In this document: piece after piece, positions 47,514-58,046 of the stretch | Numbering within the stretch: the stretch's first letter is position 1 | Layout: each line of letters begins with the position of its first letter | NCBI GenBank assembly: GCA_034401135.1 | Contig: JAWZSP010000009.1 | Location: 806,001 to 870,000 of the forward strand | Length of the DNA stretch: 64,000 nt | Direction of reading: 5' to 3' | From: Volutella citrinella | Lineage: Eukaryota; Ascomycota; Sordariomycetes; Hypocreales; Nectriaceae | Translations under genes and position numbers: made by a program | Notes under the pieces: model-generated | The model's database searches: none | What the model saw: the letters and a program-made list of their open reading frames with translations, nothing else | What the model was told of the DNA's origin: nothing

Positions 47514-48227
47514 TTATACAGCCTCCGTAATCCGCATCCCTTCGTCCAACGTCTCATGATGCGCACCCTGGTCAAACCGCCTGGCCAGCCAAGGAAACAT
47601 GTCTTGGAAGCTGAACAGGCGCTCAAAGATTATTTCCGCAATCAGCCTGTCTGTAACTGTTGAACAACCAGGCAGTGCCTCGAGCTCAATCCTCTTGGTG
47701 GCCGCGTCCAGTTCCCGCGGCGTGAGCTCGCCGTCTGGGCCCTCCGAGAACCATTCGTCTCGGTACATCGCGAGCGTTTCCAGCGACTGCGCGAGCTCCT
47801 GTGCTGTGAATACGTCCGGGAACGCGTCAATAAGCTTCCGTTCCTGGCGGTTGAGCTCCTCGAGGAGGGCGGCGTAGTCGATGTTGCCGTCTTGGTCGGC
47901 GTAGTCTGCCAGCATGGGGATGTGCGGGCGACTCTCTGGCTTTTGCTCCAGTCGTCTCTCTGTGTCGAGAGCAGCCTCGACCATTTTGACTATCCAGGCA
48001 AGATGTTCGAGTGAGTTGTTGTGGCTCCAGGCGATGTCGAATGCTTGCAGGAGCATGGCATGGTTCTCGCCCAGTGGCGACAGATCCAGCTCCTGAAGCT
48101 GCAGTCTGAGTCTGCGTGCCTCGAGATCCGTGGGTTGGCGGTTGAGTGAGTTTGCCATGTCCATATTTGGTGAGCTTGGCGAATCTGTTGCGTTCACTTC
48201 TGGTGAATATGGTGACTCGAGTGGCAA
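47514..48227 (-). CDS. Hypothetical acidic helical protein with two EF-hand-like loops
   Basis: A single exon of 237 residues; I do not recognise a named family. Two stretches look like degenerate calcium-binding loops: DQDGNIDY (about residue 115) followed by a helix, and GPDGELTPREL (about residue 170) followed by a helix. In both, the first loop position is not Asp, so calcium binding is doubtful. The N-terminal 35 residues are Ser/Pro-rich and disordered. An alternative start lies at the internal Met near residue 22. Good length, acidic composition and no internal stops support a real gene. Confidence 0.55.
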   Translation of the reverse strand: MPLESPYSPEVNATDSPSSPNMDMANSLNRQPTDLEARRLRLQLQELDLSPLGENHAMLLQAFDIAWSHNNSLEHLAWIVKMVEAALDTERRLEQKPESRPHIPMLADYADQDGNIDYAALLEELNRQERKLIDAFPDVFTAQELAQSLETLAMYRDEWFSEGPDGELTPRELDAATKRIELEALPGCSTVTDRLIAEIIFERLFSFQDMFPWLARRFDQGAHHETLDEGMRITEAV

Positions 48228-48579
48228 TCCCCTGTTTGCTTGCTGCTAAGATGAGAATAGAGCAGGGGAATAGAGCAGGGGTTTTGAATTGTCCGATGAG
48301 GTGAGAAGAACAAAACACTCATTCCGCGTCAATCCTCAAGATAACGACATTAATTCGGATTCACCTTGACTTGTGCCCATCAACTGTTGATGTGGATGTA
48401 GACGGCCTGCTTAAAAGGTGAGAGAAGTGCGAACTCGTTCACGTACAGGGAGCGCTGCTACTTGGCGAACAGCGTCATAGCAGACTGTTCGAGAGCCCTG
48501 CAGGCTTTATTGCGTATAGGTGTTCAGGTCACGTTCAGGATGTCCTTTCAGCCTACAGAAGCTGAGCTGTCTGCTGTTC
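48228..48579. other. Short intergenic region
   Basis: About 350 bases between divergent genes. Nothing specific was seen. Confidence 0.4.
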
Positions 48580-49545
48580 ATGCCTGGCGCTGGGTTACAC
48601 GTCAATGAATCACTGCCATATTTCTCGCCCCAGTGTTGGGCGATGCTTGCTGCCTCCTTGGCCCCACACTACATTACACTGTTCTTTTCTAACAACCTCA
48701 CCTCACTTTTTTCTTTCTGCTGCATTACATCATCTGCTGCTGGGGCAGAGCGTAGTTCCAAATTCCAACCACGCCCGAGATCCTTTACTCTGCAGAATAC
48801 CTGGCTTTCACCAACTCATTTTTCCTACCGCGTAGCAAAGTTTTACACCTCCCTTTCCCTCATTACGTTTTTCAATGCCCCGAACACAAAAAAGCGGAAA
48901 AGAGCCGAGGAGGCTGAAGCCGATGAGCCAGACATCCTCAGCCTCCCGCCGCCCCAGAATCGCCTTCACAGGCTAAACAGACCAAAGGTCGAGGTTGGTC
49001 TCATCTCCATGACACGGCTATTTTCTAACCGTATGTAACAGCCGACGGTCGAAGTCAAGACAGACCAGGACTTGAGCCCTAATTTCAGCGAAAACGTGAC
49101 CGCCTTGCTGCGACAGGTGAATGCCGAGCTTGATTCACGCAATGAAGGCCTCGAAAATACTCTGGCCTCTCCCAGAGCGCAACGAAACGACGTCTTTGGA
49201 AACCAGCCCGAGTCCAACCGTCCAACCACCTCGAACCCACTCTCACGTCGGTTCACCATTCTCGCCTCCGCGTTTCAGCTCATCCCACATCGCATACATC
49301 GGGCCAACGTCTCCAAGTGGATTGAGTGGCTGGCCCCCAAGGTTCTAAATAGAACTAGGGTGCAAAACATGCAAGACTGGCTGGAAACTGCACCAATGGG
49401 CCCGAGATTCTGTGTGGACGAAGTTGTAGAGATGGGCGAGCAAGCAGCGCCCGTCAGTGCCTGGTGCGTGAACCACGGCGGGCACTGTCGATATGTGCGA
49501 GTGGTTGACAACGGGAACGGAAGGTTGTGGGAACCGACAACATGA
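48580..49545 (+). CDS. Uncharacterised protein, 5' end uncertain
   Basis: The second half is credible coding sequence. A nuclear-localisation-like KKRKR segment sits near 48890. After a probable intron (48988-49041, weak GTCGAG donor, in frame) come a helical segment (ENVTALLRQVNAELDS) and a C-terminal block with LETAPMGPRFCVDEV and CVNHGGHC. The first 100 codons from the ATG at 48580 are hydrophobic and of odd composition, so they may be leader or intron rather than protein. A perfect GTATGT donor at 49031 also suggests a different gene model. No family recognised. The model as drawn is 303 residues. Confidence 0.4.
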
Positions 49546-50059
49546 ACGAAAATTATGGATTTTGACTGGCTTTGTAGAGCACGGCTTGAATCAACGAAGG
49601 CATCTTGAGGGTGTGAGATGTTTCACGTTAGTGACGTTACTGAGATCATAATATGATGACACCCATCCAACTTAATTGTTTGATCGGTTAACAGACGTTT
49701 AAGAAGAAGGGATTACTGCTTAAGCTTGAGATGCACACAAAAGTAGACTTTGAGAGGTAGAGGATGGAGGGAGAATTGATGTTATTATTCCCGCTATTGA
49801 AACCAAAGCGGTGGCTGGTGTCGGAGCTGCCTACCTCAATGTTGGTCTTTCTCTGAGTCAGGTCTGAGCCCTCTGACGGTCGCAGCCGATCTTGCCACCG
49901 ACACTGGCAGCTGTCAGGCGGTGGAGTGCCTGGCAGTTGTCAGACAAACGGCCCTTCAGCCATCCCATTAGATTTCCTATTCCTGTATCTCGCACAAACC
50001 ACCAAACACTGTTTTTCTGCAAACAACCCGTCCCACACCCACGCGTCTTCTCCTCGAAG
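49546..50059. other. Intergenic region
   Basis: About 510 bases, AT-richer at the start, C/T-rich near the next ATG. No gene was seen. Confidence 0.4.
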
Positions 50060-51211
50060 ATGGTCAAGGAACTCACGATTGTCGACTATTTGGGCTTCAA
50101 GTCCCCCAAGAATCCTGGAGTCAGCATGCCTCAGCCAGCTGCCGACTTCGACCCCTCAGACTGGGCAAAGCGCCGAACATACATGATAAGTATCTTTCGT
50201 GCCGCCGATCCCAATGCCGGCGAGTCCATGATGTGGATTCAAGACAGGGCTAGAGAGGTGGCCTGTGATGCCGTGCACGACAATACCAGGGGCGTCGTGT
50301 CAGTCCCCTTTTTTCGCTACATGGAGGACTTGACAACTTGGAACCTGTTCTGTAGGTACTCCCCAACTGTAGGCTATGGCTTTTTCTGACATCATGAAGT
50401 CCTACATTTGCTTTCCCGGACGACAGGAGCAACTGACGCGCCCACTTGGCCCTAGTTCGACCATCGACCCGATCAGTTCACAGAGTACAGCGCCATGTCC
50501 GAGGAGTATGCCAGAGGACACATCGACCGGCTCGAGTCAGAGCTGGAAGACACTGAGAAGCGTTTGGATGAAATGAGTATGCGCTTCTATCGACAGGAAG
50601 CACAGTCAAACGAGGTGGCTCGAAAGGCAGTCGAGATGCAGCGACGGGCTGCAGCGACCGAATGCCTGCTGATCGAGTCAGAGAAGAAGTTGAAGGAAGC
50701 CATCGCCCAGCAACTCAACGACAAAACACTGCGTGACAAGGAGATTGCAGAAACAAAAACCAAGCTCGAGCGCATGGAAGCACATCGCCAAGCCGCAGCT
50801 CATCGATTCGAGGAGCTTCTTCAGCAGAGAAAAGCACAGTCCAAGGAAGTTGAAGCAGCCGCCCGTCGAATCCAAGTACTTGAGGCCTCGATCCGGGGCT
50901 CTACAGCAGCGAAGAACATGGAGAAGAAGAAGAAGACCGGCACGTTCATGTCGACCGGCGGCCTGGAAGCACAGTCCGAGGCCGTCGAGGAAGCAGTTCG
51001 CCGGATCGCAAGCCTGGAGGCTTCGCTCATGGCAGCGAACAAGGCGACGGATATGGCCCATGGACAGAGTGTTGTGCTCAAGTCGCGCGCCGAGGCTGCG
51101 GAGCTGCAGTTGATGGGGACTCAGCGCAAGCTGGGAGCGGCCGAGTATGAGCGAGACGAGGCGGCGAAGGCTCTTCGCAAGTTTGTGCCTAGATGGACTT
51201 GTCCTTATTGA
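50060..51211 (+). CDS. Coiled-coil protein sharing an N-terminal domain with its tandem neighbour
   Basis: I do not recognise a named family. Exon 1 (from 50060) encodes a globular domain of about 97 residues (FKSPKNPGV, DPSDWAKRR, QDRAREV) that aligns by eye with the first exon of the next gene. Exon 2 encodes a long, heptad-like, Lys/Glu/Ala-rich coiled coil of about 220 residues with internally similar blocks (EAQSNEV, KAQSKEV and EAQSEAV, each followed by ARKAV/AARRI/AVRRI). The intron boundary is uncertain: a phase-0 model with exons 50060-50368 and 50456-51211 gives 354 residues, but other donors within 10 bases exist, including one at the neighbour's homologous position that breaks the frame. 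Confidence 0.6.
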
Positions 51212-51699
51212 GGCTTTGCAGCCTGGTGGATGAGGGTCTCGAGCCATTTGGCTTGGGCACTTCAAAGAGTCACGGAATCTGGACACTTGGATCAAGCACC
51301 ATCTGCAGGACGTATTACACTGGGAAGAAGGTTGTTGTTTCTTGAGACTGAACCTCTTGACCAGTCTATGTAGTTGTATTTTACACCTTTGTAATATCGA
51401 CACTATGGATGTCAATATAGCAGTCAGACATGTCCTCGTCCATCCCTGAAGCATGAATGTTGTTGGCTGTTGCTGGCGACGTTGTTGTTTTGAAATGAGT
51501 CAACGCTGTGGAAGTGACCAGAGGAAGTGACATTGGGATCTCGGCCAACCAAATCGGGCCAATCGAAAACAAAGTGCCGAATTCACAACTCAGAGCAACC
51601 TCAGACACCTTTCATGTATTTAAACCCATCTTGCCACTCCCAGGATAATATTCTTTCTCCTCCAAACAAATATCTGCACACAAATCACATGCCCTAATC
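51212..51699. other. Intergenic region between tandem relatives
   Basis: About 490 bases with a moderately AT-rich tail before the next ATG. No gene was seen. Confidence 0.4.
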
Positions 51700-52805
51700 A
51701 TGTCCACTCCCAACATCCCGGGCTCTAGGAGCTACGATGAATTTGCTCCCTTTGCGAATCCCGGCGTCAAGTTCGAAAGGAACCCAAACCTCGACCCGGC
51801 AATCCAAGAACACCGCCGCCTCGAGATGAAGAGATTCTTCGAGCACATGGACCCGGAGCGGGCGACGATGCTACCCGTGCTGGAGCAGGAGTCCCGGGAC
51901 CGCGTCTCGACTCTATTCACCAGTCGAGGGTTGACTCACGTCCCTACCCGCACGTTTGAGTATTCTGTAGACAGGATTTTGTGGAGCAAGTTCTGTAAGC
52001 CAAGACTCCTTGAGAGAGGATGGACACCAGCTAACCGGGCTTGACAGTTGAACCCTACTATGGACAAGGGACGGTGCCCTGCTGGCCCTGGGGTCCATTC
52101 CTGAATGCCCAGATCGCCCCCTCTCAAGCGCAGCCAACCATTGAGAGCCCGCGTCCCGCCAAGCGAAAGCGTGAGAGCCCCGGCCAGGATCGACATGAGC
52201 TTGGGGCCGCGGATCAGATGGAATCAAGTGCTGAGGCAACATCTGCTGCATCAGGCCAGCCAGCTTCTGAGCAGGAGGCCGTTGGGCAACAGCAAACGAC
52301 AAACCCTACACAATCTTCTACGGCTCTGGCGACACCAGAAGATTATCGCAAAGCCCGCGGGGCGGCATGGGACCGGTTTGTGAGGAACATGCCAGCCGAC
52401 GGTCTCGACCCACCGGTTCACGGCCAATTCACCGTCAAATTTCCATGCCACATTGATGCCGCCTACCTGCTGACGGGTGACGATGTCCGTTCAGGCATCG
52501 AAGCGGTGATGCCGCCATTCGTAGCACTCGATGTCGACACAAGCGGCCTGAAAGAGTCGCCCCGCCTCGACGGATCCATCAAAGTGGACTTTGCTGCCGG
52601 GGTTCCTGCCTCCTACCTCCATTCGCGGCCGTTGCAGTGGGAGCTGGCTATTCAGTTTGACAGGGTCTGTGAATGGGCTCGGAAGACGATGAAGGGCGAG
52701 GGAATCCCGCTCCATTTGTGGCTCGGATATTGCGAGGAAACCATGTTGGTGAGAGACTTTGAATACTACGACTTCATTGCAGGCCGGAATCCCAGCGGAG
52801 AATAG
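51700..52805 (+). CDS. Uncharacterised protein, tandem relative of the upstream coiled-coil gene
   Basis: Two exons, 51700-51994 and 52048-52805, give 350 residues with a clean GTAAGC/CAG intron. The first exon has the same layout as its neighbour's: a short lead, F-x-x-NPGV, LDPAIQEHRR, a charged helix and a closing VDRILWSKF that parallels MEDLTTWNLF. The second half is unrelated to the neighbour: a basic KRKRESPGQ segment and a Gln/Ser/Ala-rich linker, then a globular domain (from about residue 200: YRKARGAAWDRFV, PPVHGQFTVKFPC, LHLWLGYCEE). No family recognised. Domain swapping after duplication is the simplest reading. Confidence 0.6.
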
Positions 52806-53664
52806 CAGAGGCAAAGCTTGTGAATCGATATTCGGAGGGGTTGAGGGAATTGAAGCTCCAGCTGTCGAAGATGAAGATGGCATGTATGTCCCAGAGAAGC
52901 ATAGATGAGGATCGTTCTAGCCAACTGTACGGATAACTATCCAGTTTAATTGCTCACTCCAGTGTGCTTATAACAACTTCGTGCAATTCCTGTTTGACCA
53001 CCAGCCGTTTGCATCAGCCACGATGACCTCTACAATCAGAGAGGGTTTGCTTCTACTCCAAAAGCCTTCATACTACGCTCTCAGTGTCTCGCATGCACGT
53101 CTAGGACGTCGGTTTGAACTTGAGATGGACATTCAGGTCCGTGTCTTGATCGATACAAATTGATTGGTCCACCTCTGTCCGAGTGTCATATTTGAAACCA
53201 GTAGCTTCATCCCATCAAGAATGCAAAACAACGAACGAGGTGGCATTGATCGGCAATCAGACATAACCCTGGATTGAAGCCGTGGATGGAGAAAATCAAG
53301 CTGAATGCTCCGCCACAGCGCAGCCCATCTCCGCTGTTTCCATACGTACATACCCAAGACTTGCTTGGTCCTTTCGATAAAAAGCTAGGGCCTTTCGTTG
53401 CTCCAATGCTACCTGCGGATTGCATGGATGGCTCGGAAACGCCCGGTAATACTGTTGGTTGGTACCGTTGTTGGTCGGCGTTACGGAGCGGACGGCGCAC
53501 AAGCACTGTCACGTCACATGGTTTGCTCACTCAAAACTGCTCATAAGCTGATATTGTCCTGCCCCGCATGCAAATTCATCTTTCCTTCATGCTTCATCGA
53601 ACCATTTGACCATCACTACAGCTACAACCGCAGCGGTCACAGCAAGGAGACAGACGACAGCATC
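52806..53664. other. Intergenic region
   Basis: About 860 bases without a supported gene. The open frame running into the Ras-like gene from 53398 lacks family features before the ATG at 53665. Confidence 0.4.
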
Positions 53665-54351
53665 ATGGCGGGCCGCTGTCGCGAGTATAAAATCACCATG
53701 ATGGGCAATGGTGGAGTCGGAAAGACTGCGCTGACAGATCGTTACACGATCCAGGTATTTGTCGACAGTGTAAGGAAGCTCCTCAATCCAGACTATTCAA
53801 CCCTGTAGAGACATGTACTGATGGTTTGCCAGTATGACCCAACACTCGAGGATTCTCACCGGGAAATGGATGTCATCGATGGCATGCAATGCATTTTGGA
53901 CGTCCTCGAGAGTCCTGGACAGGACGAATATAGCGCACTTCGAGATCACTATATCCGAGACTCTGATGCCATCATGCTCATTTTCAGCATCTCGTCGCGT
54001 GACTCATTCTCGGGTATCAAGGCGCTACACAGTCAGATTTTGAGAGTCAGGAAATCTGCAATACCGATCCTGTTGGTCGCCAACAAGTGCGATGCCGTCG
54101 CCGAGCCATGTCGAGAGATTGACCCAACTGAAGGGCCTGCGCTGGCAAAGGAACTAGGATGCCCGTTCATGGAGATCTCCGCAATGGATAACAAAAATGT
54201 GACAGAGGCATTCCACACACTTGTCAGGGCTGTGAGAAAGTTTGAAGAGGAGGCGGATACATCCAAATCAAAAGCTGTTGCCCAGAGTGATGGGCGTGAA
54301 TCAGGCTGGAAGAGACGGATCTCGCGCTTGTTGAGTCTCCATCGCAAGTAG
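53665..54351 (+). CDS. Atypical Ras-like small GTPase without CaaX
   Basis: Two exons, 53665-53769 and 53833-54351, give 207 residues. G1 (GNGGVGKTALT), the switch I effector loop (YDPTLEDS, Thr35 equivalent kept), G4 (ANKCD) and G5 (EISA) are present. G3 is altered: canonical DTAGQEEY is ESPGQDEY, so the Mg-contacting Asp is Glu and the Ala before Gly is Pro, while the Gln61 equivalent remains. The C-terminus ends in a basic helix (GWKRRISRLLSLHRK) with no cysteine, so the usual farnesyl anchor is absent. It may bind membranes through charge or be soluble. It fits the expanded, divergent Ras-like genes of filamentous fungi rather than conserved RAS1 or RAS2. Confidence 0.85.
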
Positions 54352-54935
54352 AAGGTGTGGGGTTTATGGAACTTTTCAGCTGCGGCAACTGAACCGCAAA
54401 GAAGCCTAGACTTGCACCAATCCTACAATGATAAATTGGAGCATTTTTTTTTTTTTTTTTTGCTCGTTGGCGGTCTGGAGTGGATGGTGCAGGGGGTAGC
54501 AATTTCGCAGGCAATTATTGTGCTTTGTGCATGTAAGAGAATAGGAGACGGCCGCCATTTTCAATTCCCAACATGACGACACACGAGCAAACATGATGTA
54601 TCGAATTTGCGTGCCAATTATGTCTCGACTAGCCACGGGTTGAGTGTCTTGACTGGTCATGTCAGGGTCCAGTGTCTCGCGGAACATTGCTTCTTGGGTT
54701 GAGCCACTGGCCCCCCAACACCAACCAACGGCGGTGCTAGCATCGTCGGGGCTACATCCGCGCCGGGGTTGAGCCACTGCAGGGTGCAGACGGACGGCGG
54801 GCGGCCCCTGACGTCACGCACGCGCACGTGAGGAAACGACGGCTCAGATTCTGCATCCGCCAGGTGAACGAAAGGCAGGCGCGGCTGCGACCGACCGTCA
54901 ACGACGACGACGCGCAAACCCGCACCACACGGCAT
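54352..54935. other. Intergenic region with T18 tract
   Basis: About 580 bases; an 18-base T run lies at 54444-54461. The in-frame stretch before 54936 has only non-ATG starts. No other gene was seen. Confidence 0.45.
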
Positions 54936-56945
54936 ATGGCTGCCGTCAGCAATGTCGCCATGAGCGAGATCTTCGACTTCGTGCCTGTCCCCACCCTGGT
55001 CGTGACGCCGTCGTACCGCGTCGAGCGCGCATCGGCGGGGTTGCTCCGGGCGTGGGGCCGCACGCGCGACGAGCTGCTCGGCAGGGACCTGTTCGCCGTG
55101 CTGTACGAGGCATCGCCCACCGAGCGCTACGACCGCATCCCGCTCGCATTCGCCATCGAGCGAGCCGTCGCCGACCGGGCCCTGCGCCTGTGCTCGGCCG
55201 CATACGTCGACGCCGACGTCTCGTGGACCGCCCGCATCACCCCCGTCCACCGCGACGACGAGCTGCTGTGCCTCATCTTCGAGTGGGAGCGCGCCGAGCG
55301 TTTCACTACTGTGGCCGAGGGCGGCCTGACGGAGAGCTGGCTGCCCATTGACGACGCCTTCCGCTTCCTCGTCCAGGCCGTCAAGGACTACGCCATCTTC
55401 CTCCTCGACACCCGCGGCAACGTCGTCACCTGGAACACGGGCGCCGAGCTCAACAAGGGCTACACCAAGGACGAGATCGTCGGCAAGCACTTCTCCGTCT
55501 TCTACAGCGCCGAGGACATTGCGTCGCGCAAGCCCGAGCGCGAGCTCGAGGTGTGCCTGCGCGAGGGCCGCGTCGAGGACGAGGGCTGGCGATACCGCAA
55601 GGACGGCAGCCGCTTCTGGGCAAACGTCGTCATCACCGCCGTCTACAAGAACAACGTCCACGTCGGCTTCGGCAAGGTCACCCGCAACCTGACCGAGCGC
55701 AAGGAGGCCGAGATGCGCCTTGTTGCCGCCTGCGACGAGAGCACCAAGCTCAAGAACGACTTCCTCGCAAACATCAGCCACGAGATCCGCACACCCATGC
55801 ACGGCATGCTGTCCGCCTGCTCCCTGCTGCTCGACGGCGACCTGACCGAGGAGCAGCGCGAGACGGCCAACATCATCGACGAGTCGGGCCAGATCCTGCT
55901 GCAGGTCATCAACGACATCCTCGACTACTCCAAGCTGGCCGCCGGCAGCTTCTCCATCAACAATGAGAAGCTGGACGTGGCCGTCGTCATAGCCACCGTC
56001 GTCAAGAGCGTCCAGACGACGCTGCAGCCGGGCGTTTCGCTGGAGCTGTCTCTGTCGCAGGACCTGCCCAGGCTCGTCCAGGGAGACCCTCTCCGCTACC
56101 GCCAGATGGCCGAGAACATCATTGGCAATGCCGGCAAGTTCACCGACAAGGGCCGCATCACCGTCAGCGTGTCCGTGCCCGAGAGCAGCGCCGAGACGTA
56201 CACAATCCTAACAGAAGTGGCCGACACCGGGCCCGGTGTGTCCAAGGACGCCGCCGACAAGCTGTTCCACCCCTTCACACAGCTCGACACCCCGTATCAG
56301 AAGCGCCGGCCGGGCACCGGCCTCGGCCTCTCCATCACCAAGTCGCTCGCCGCGCTCATGGGCGGCAGCATCGGCTTCAAGCCGAACCCGCGCGGCCAGG
56401 GCAGCGTCTTCTGGTTCTCGGTCCAGTTCAAGAGATTCGGCAGCCTCCCACAGACGCCCGTCGAGGCCCGCCGCGAGAGCATAAACATGCTCGAGCAGCA
56501 GCCGCTGTTCGCCGCCCACACCGTGGACCACCTGCAGCAGCTGATGCGGGTCGCGCCGAGGAAGCGCATCCTCGCCGCCGAGGACAACATCATCAACCAA
56601 AAGGTCCTAGTCGGGATGCTACACGCCTTTGGCTTCAACCAGGTCACCGTCGTCTCGGACGGCGCGCAGGCGGTGGCGGCACTGACCAAGGCCCCGGACG
56701 CCTTTGACCTCGTGCTCATGGACATCAGCATGCCCGTCATGAACGGCTACGAGGCGACGGTCAGCATTCGCAGCAGGGGGCTGCGCCACCCCATCATCTC
56801 CATGACGGCGTACGCGCTCAAGGGAGACATGGAGCGGTGTTTAGAGAAGGGGTTCGACGACTACATTGCGAAGCCTGTGAATAGGCACCTGCTCATGAAG
56901 AAACTAACACGGTGGCTTGTCGAGGAGCATCGAGGAGAGCGATAA
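54936..56945 (+). CDS. Hybrid histidine kinase (PAS-HK-receiver)
   Basis: A single exon of 669 residues encoding a soluble two-component sensor. A degenerate first PAS-like region (about 10-130) is followed by a clear PAS/PAC domain (about 145-260: DYAIFLLDTRGNVVTWN, KGYTKDEIVGKHF, RYRKDGSRFW). The phospho-acceptor His282 is in NISHEIRTPMHGM. The ATPase domain carries ENIIGNAGKFTD, ADTGPGVS and GTGLGLSI. The C-terminal receiver has Asp596 in LMDISMPVMNGYEA and the conserved Lys in DDYIAKPV. There is no transmembrane helix. The layout resembles the TcsA/Fos-1 group, which signals through the Ypd1 phosphorelay to Ssk1 or Skn7; group assignment is tentative. The ATG at 54936 is the first in frame. 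Confidence 0.92.
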   Translation: MAAVSNVAMSEIFDFVPVPTLVVTPSYRVERASAGLLRAWGRTRDELLGRDLFAVLYEASPTERYDRIPLAFAIERAVADRALRLCSAAYVDADVSWTARITPVHRDDELLCLIFEWERAERFTTVAEGGLTESWLPIDDAFRFLVQAVKDYAIFLLDTRGNVVTWNTGAELNKGYTKDEIVGKHFSVFYSAEDIASRKPERELEVCLREGRVEDEGWRYRKDGSRFWANVVITAVYKNNVHVGFGKVTRNLTERKEAEMRLVAACDESTKLKNDFLANISHEIRTPMHGMLSACSLLLDGDLTEEQRETANIIDESGQILLQVINDILDYSKLAAGSFSINNEKLDVAVVIATVVKSVQTTLQPGVSLELSLSQDLPRLVQGDPLRYRQMAENIIGNAGKFTDKGRITVSVSVPESSAETYTILTEVADTGPGVSKDAADKLFHPFTQLDTPYQKRRPGTGLGLSITKSLAALMGGSIGFKPNPRGQGSVFWFSVQFKRFGSLPQTPVEARRESINMLEQQPLFAAHTVDHLQQLMRVAPRKRILAAEDNIINQKVLVGMLHAFGFNQVTVVSDGAQAVAALTKAPDAFDLVLMDISMPVMNGYEATVSIRSRGLRHPIISMTAYALKGDMERCLEKGFDDYIAKPVNRHLLMKKLTRWLVEEHRGER

Positions 56946-58046
56946 AGCGATTTCTGTTGATATTTGATAGCCAGCCGGGGTTGGAAGTGTCATTGGGGAT
57001 CATTATTACTGGCGCTTATGGTGACGACGGCTTCGACCGTCCTGGAGATGCGACTGATTTCGGAAAGCGATGGGGTTGGGCCCTGGCAGGGGCTATGAAG
57101 TCGAATTTGGATTAATCAATGAATCCATGTCACCAATTGTCATCAGCATATAACGTTATTGAGACACTATGTCACGAATAGTTCTTGGGAATCTCTCATT
57201 GCCCTTGGGACAACTTGGTCTGTAATTCAGCCAGCTTACATGTATGGCACCTCAGAGCCTTTACTGTAACAGGCTCCTCAACCAAGACCTAGGTATATAG
57301 GCATATAGCAAATTAGTGCTACAAATGTATGTTTCAACAAGATACAGGAATGGAGCTCTCCAATACCAGTGCCAGGGTCAGCATAGACCCAGACCAAAAC
57401 AGCACATTGTGCCAACACAGCCTGACGTGGTAGGTTTCTTCATTGCAGTATATCTTCCAATGCCCGGTCTTGTGATTCGACGAGCCACTAGGCTCGGCCT
57501 GTCCGCCTACATGATGCCTACTTGGTGTCTTTCGTCATGTTAGCTTGTCAAGGCGTGTTTTTTTGTACTTAGCCATTGCAATCGCATCACTTCAAGGGTA
57601 AGTCACAAGAAGATTTCAATTTTACGTTGAATTTGAATTTTCCTCCATTAACAGAGCATGCCGGTCTCAAAACTCCGATATCCCTGTTTGCATTGGTGCT
57701 GAGATGATCCCGACAGGGGAGCGGTGTTGTTGGGCCACCTGTCAAAATAATGCCTTGCCGGCTTGCAGCGCCACGGGGCATCGGATGTTCATCCAGTGAT
57801 CAGTGGCGATGAAGCCAAGTTCGCTAGCACAATGGCAAAAGGTGGACAGGAGTTTTGCGAATCCAGTAGATTTATACAATGTGTACATCATTGAATGTCA
57901 TTCATTCTCTGGTCTCGTGTGCGCTGGTGACAACCGTAGGCTAGCACTATGCTGGAGGCTCAAGACCCGGTTTTGAACAGCGATACAACGGCCGTCATCT
58001 ATCAACAATCGCTACAATCTGAACGCCATCATAAAAACTCATTCAT
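56946..58046. other. Convergent intergenic region
   Basis: About 1.1 kb of 3' flank between the histidine kinase and HEL2. It is AT-richer than the genes. No gene was seen. Confidence 0.45.

Noticed and set aside
53398..53664. Upstream extension of the Ras-like protein
   Set aside because: The 89 extra codons have no Ras features; MAGRCREYKITMMG is a normal Ras-type start.
54444..54461. T18 tract as an RNA polymerase III terminator of a tRNA-like gene
   Set aside because: No A or B box pattern or cloverleaf was found upstream; probably a simple homopolymer.
54657..55802. 381-codon minus-strand open frame opposite the histidine kinase
   Set aside because: Val/Leu/Asp/Gly-rich shadow of a GC-biased gene with clear PAS and kinase motifs on the plus strand.
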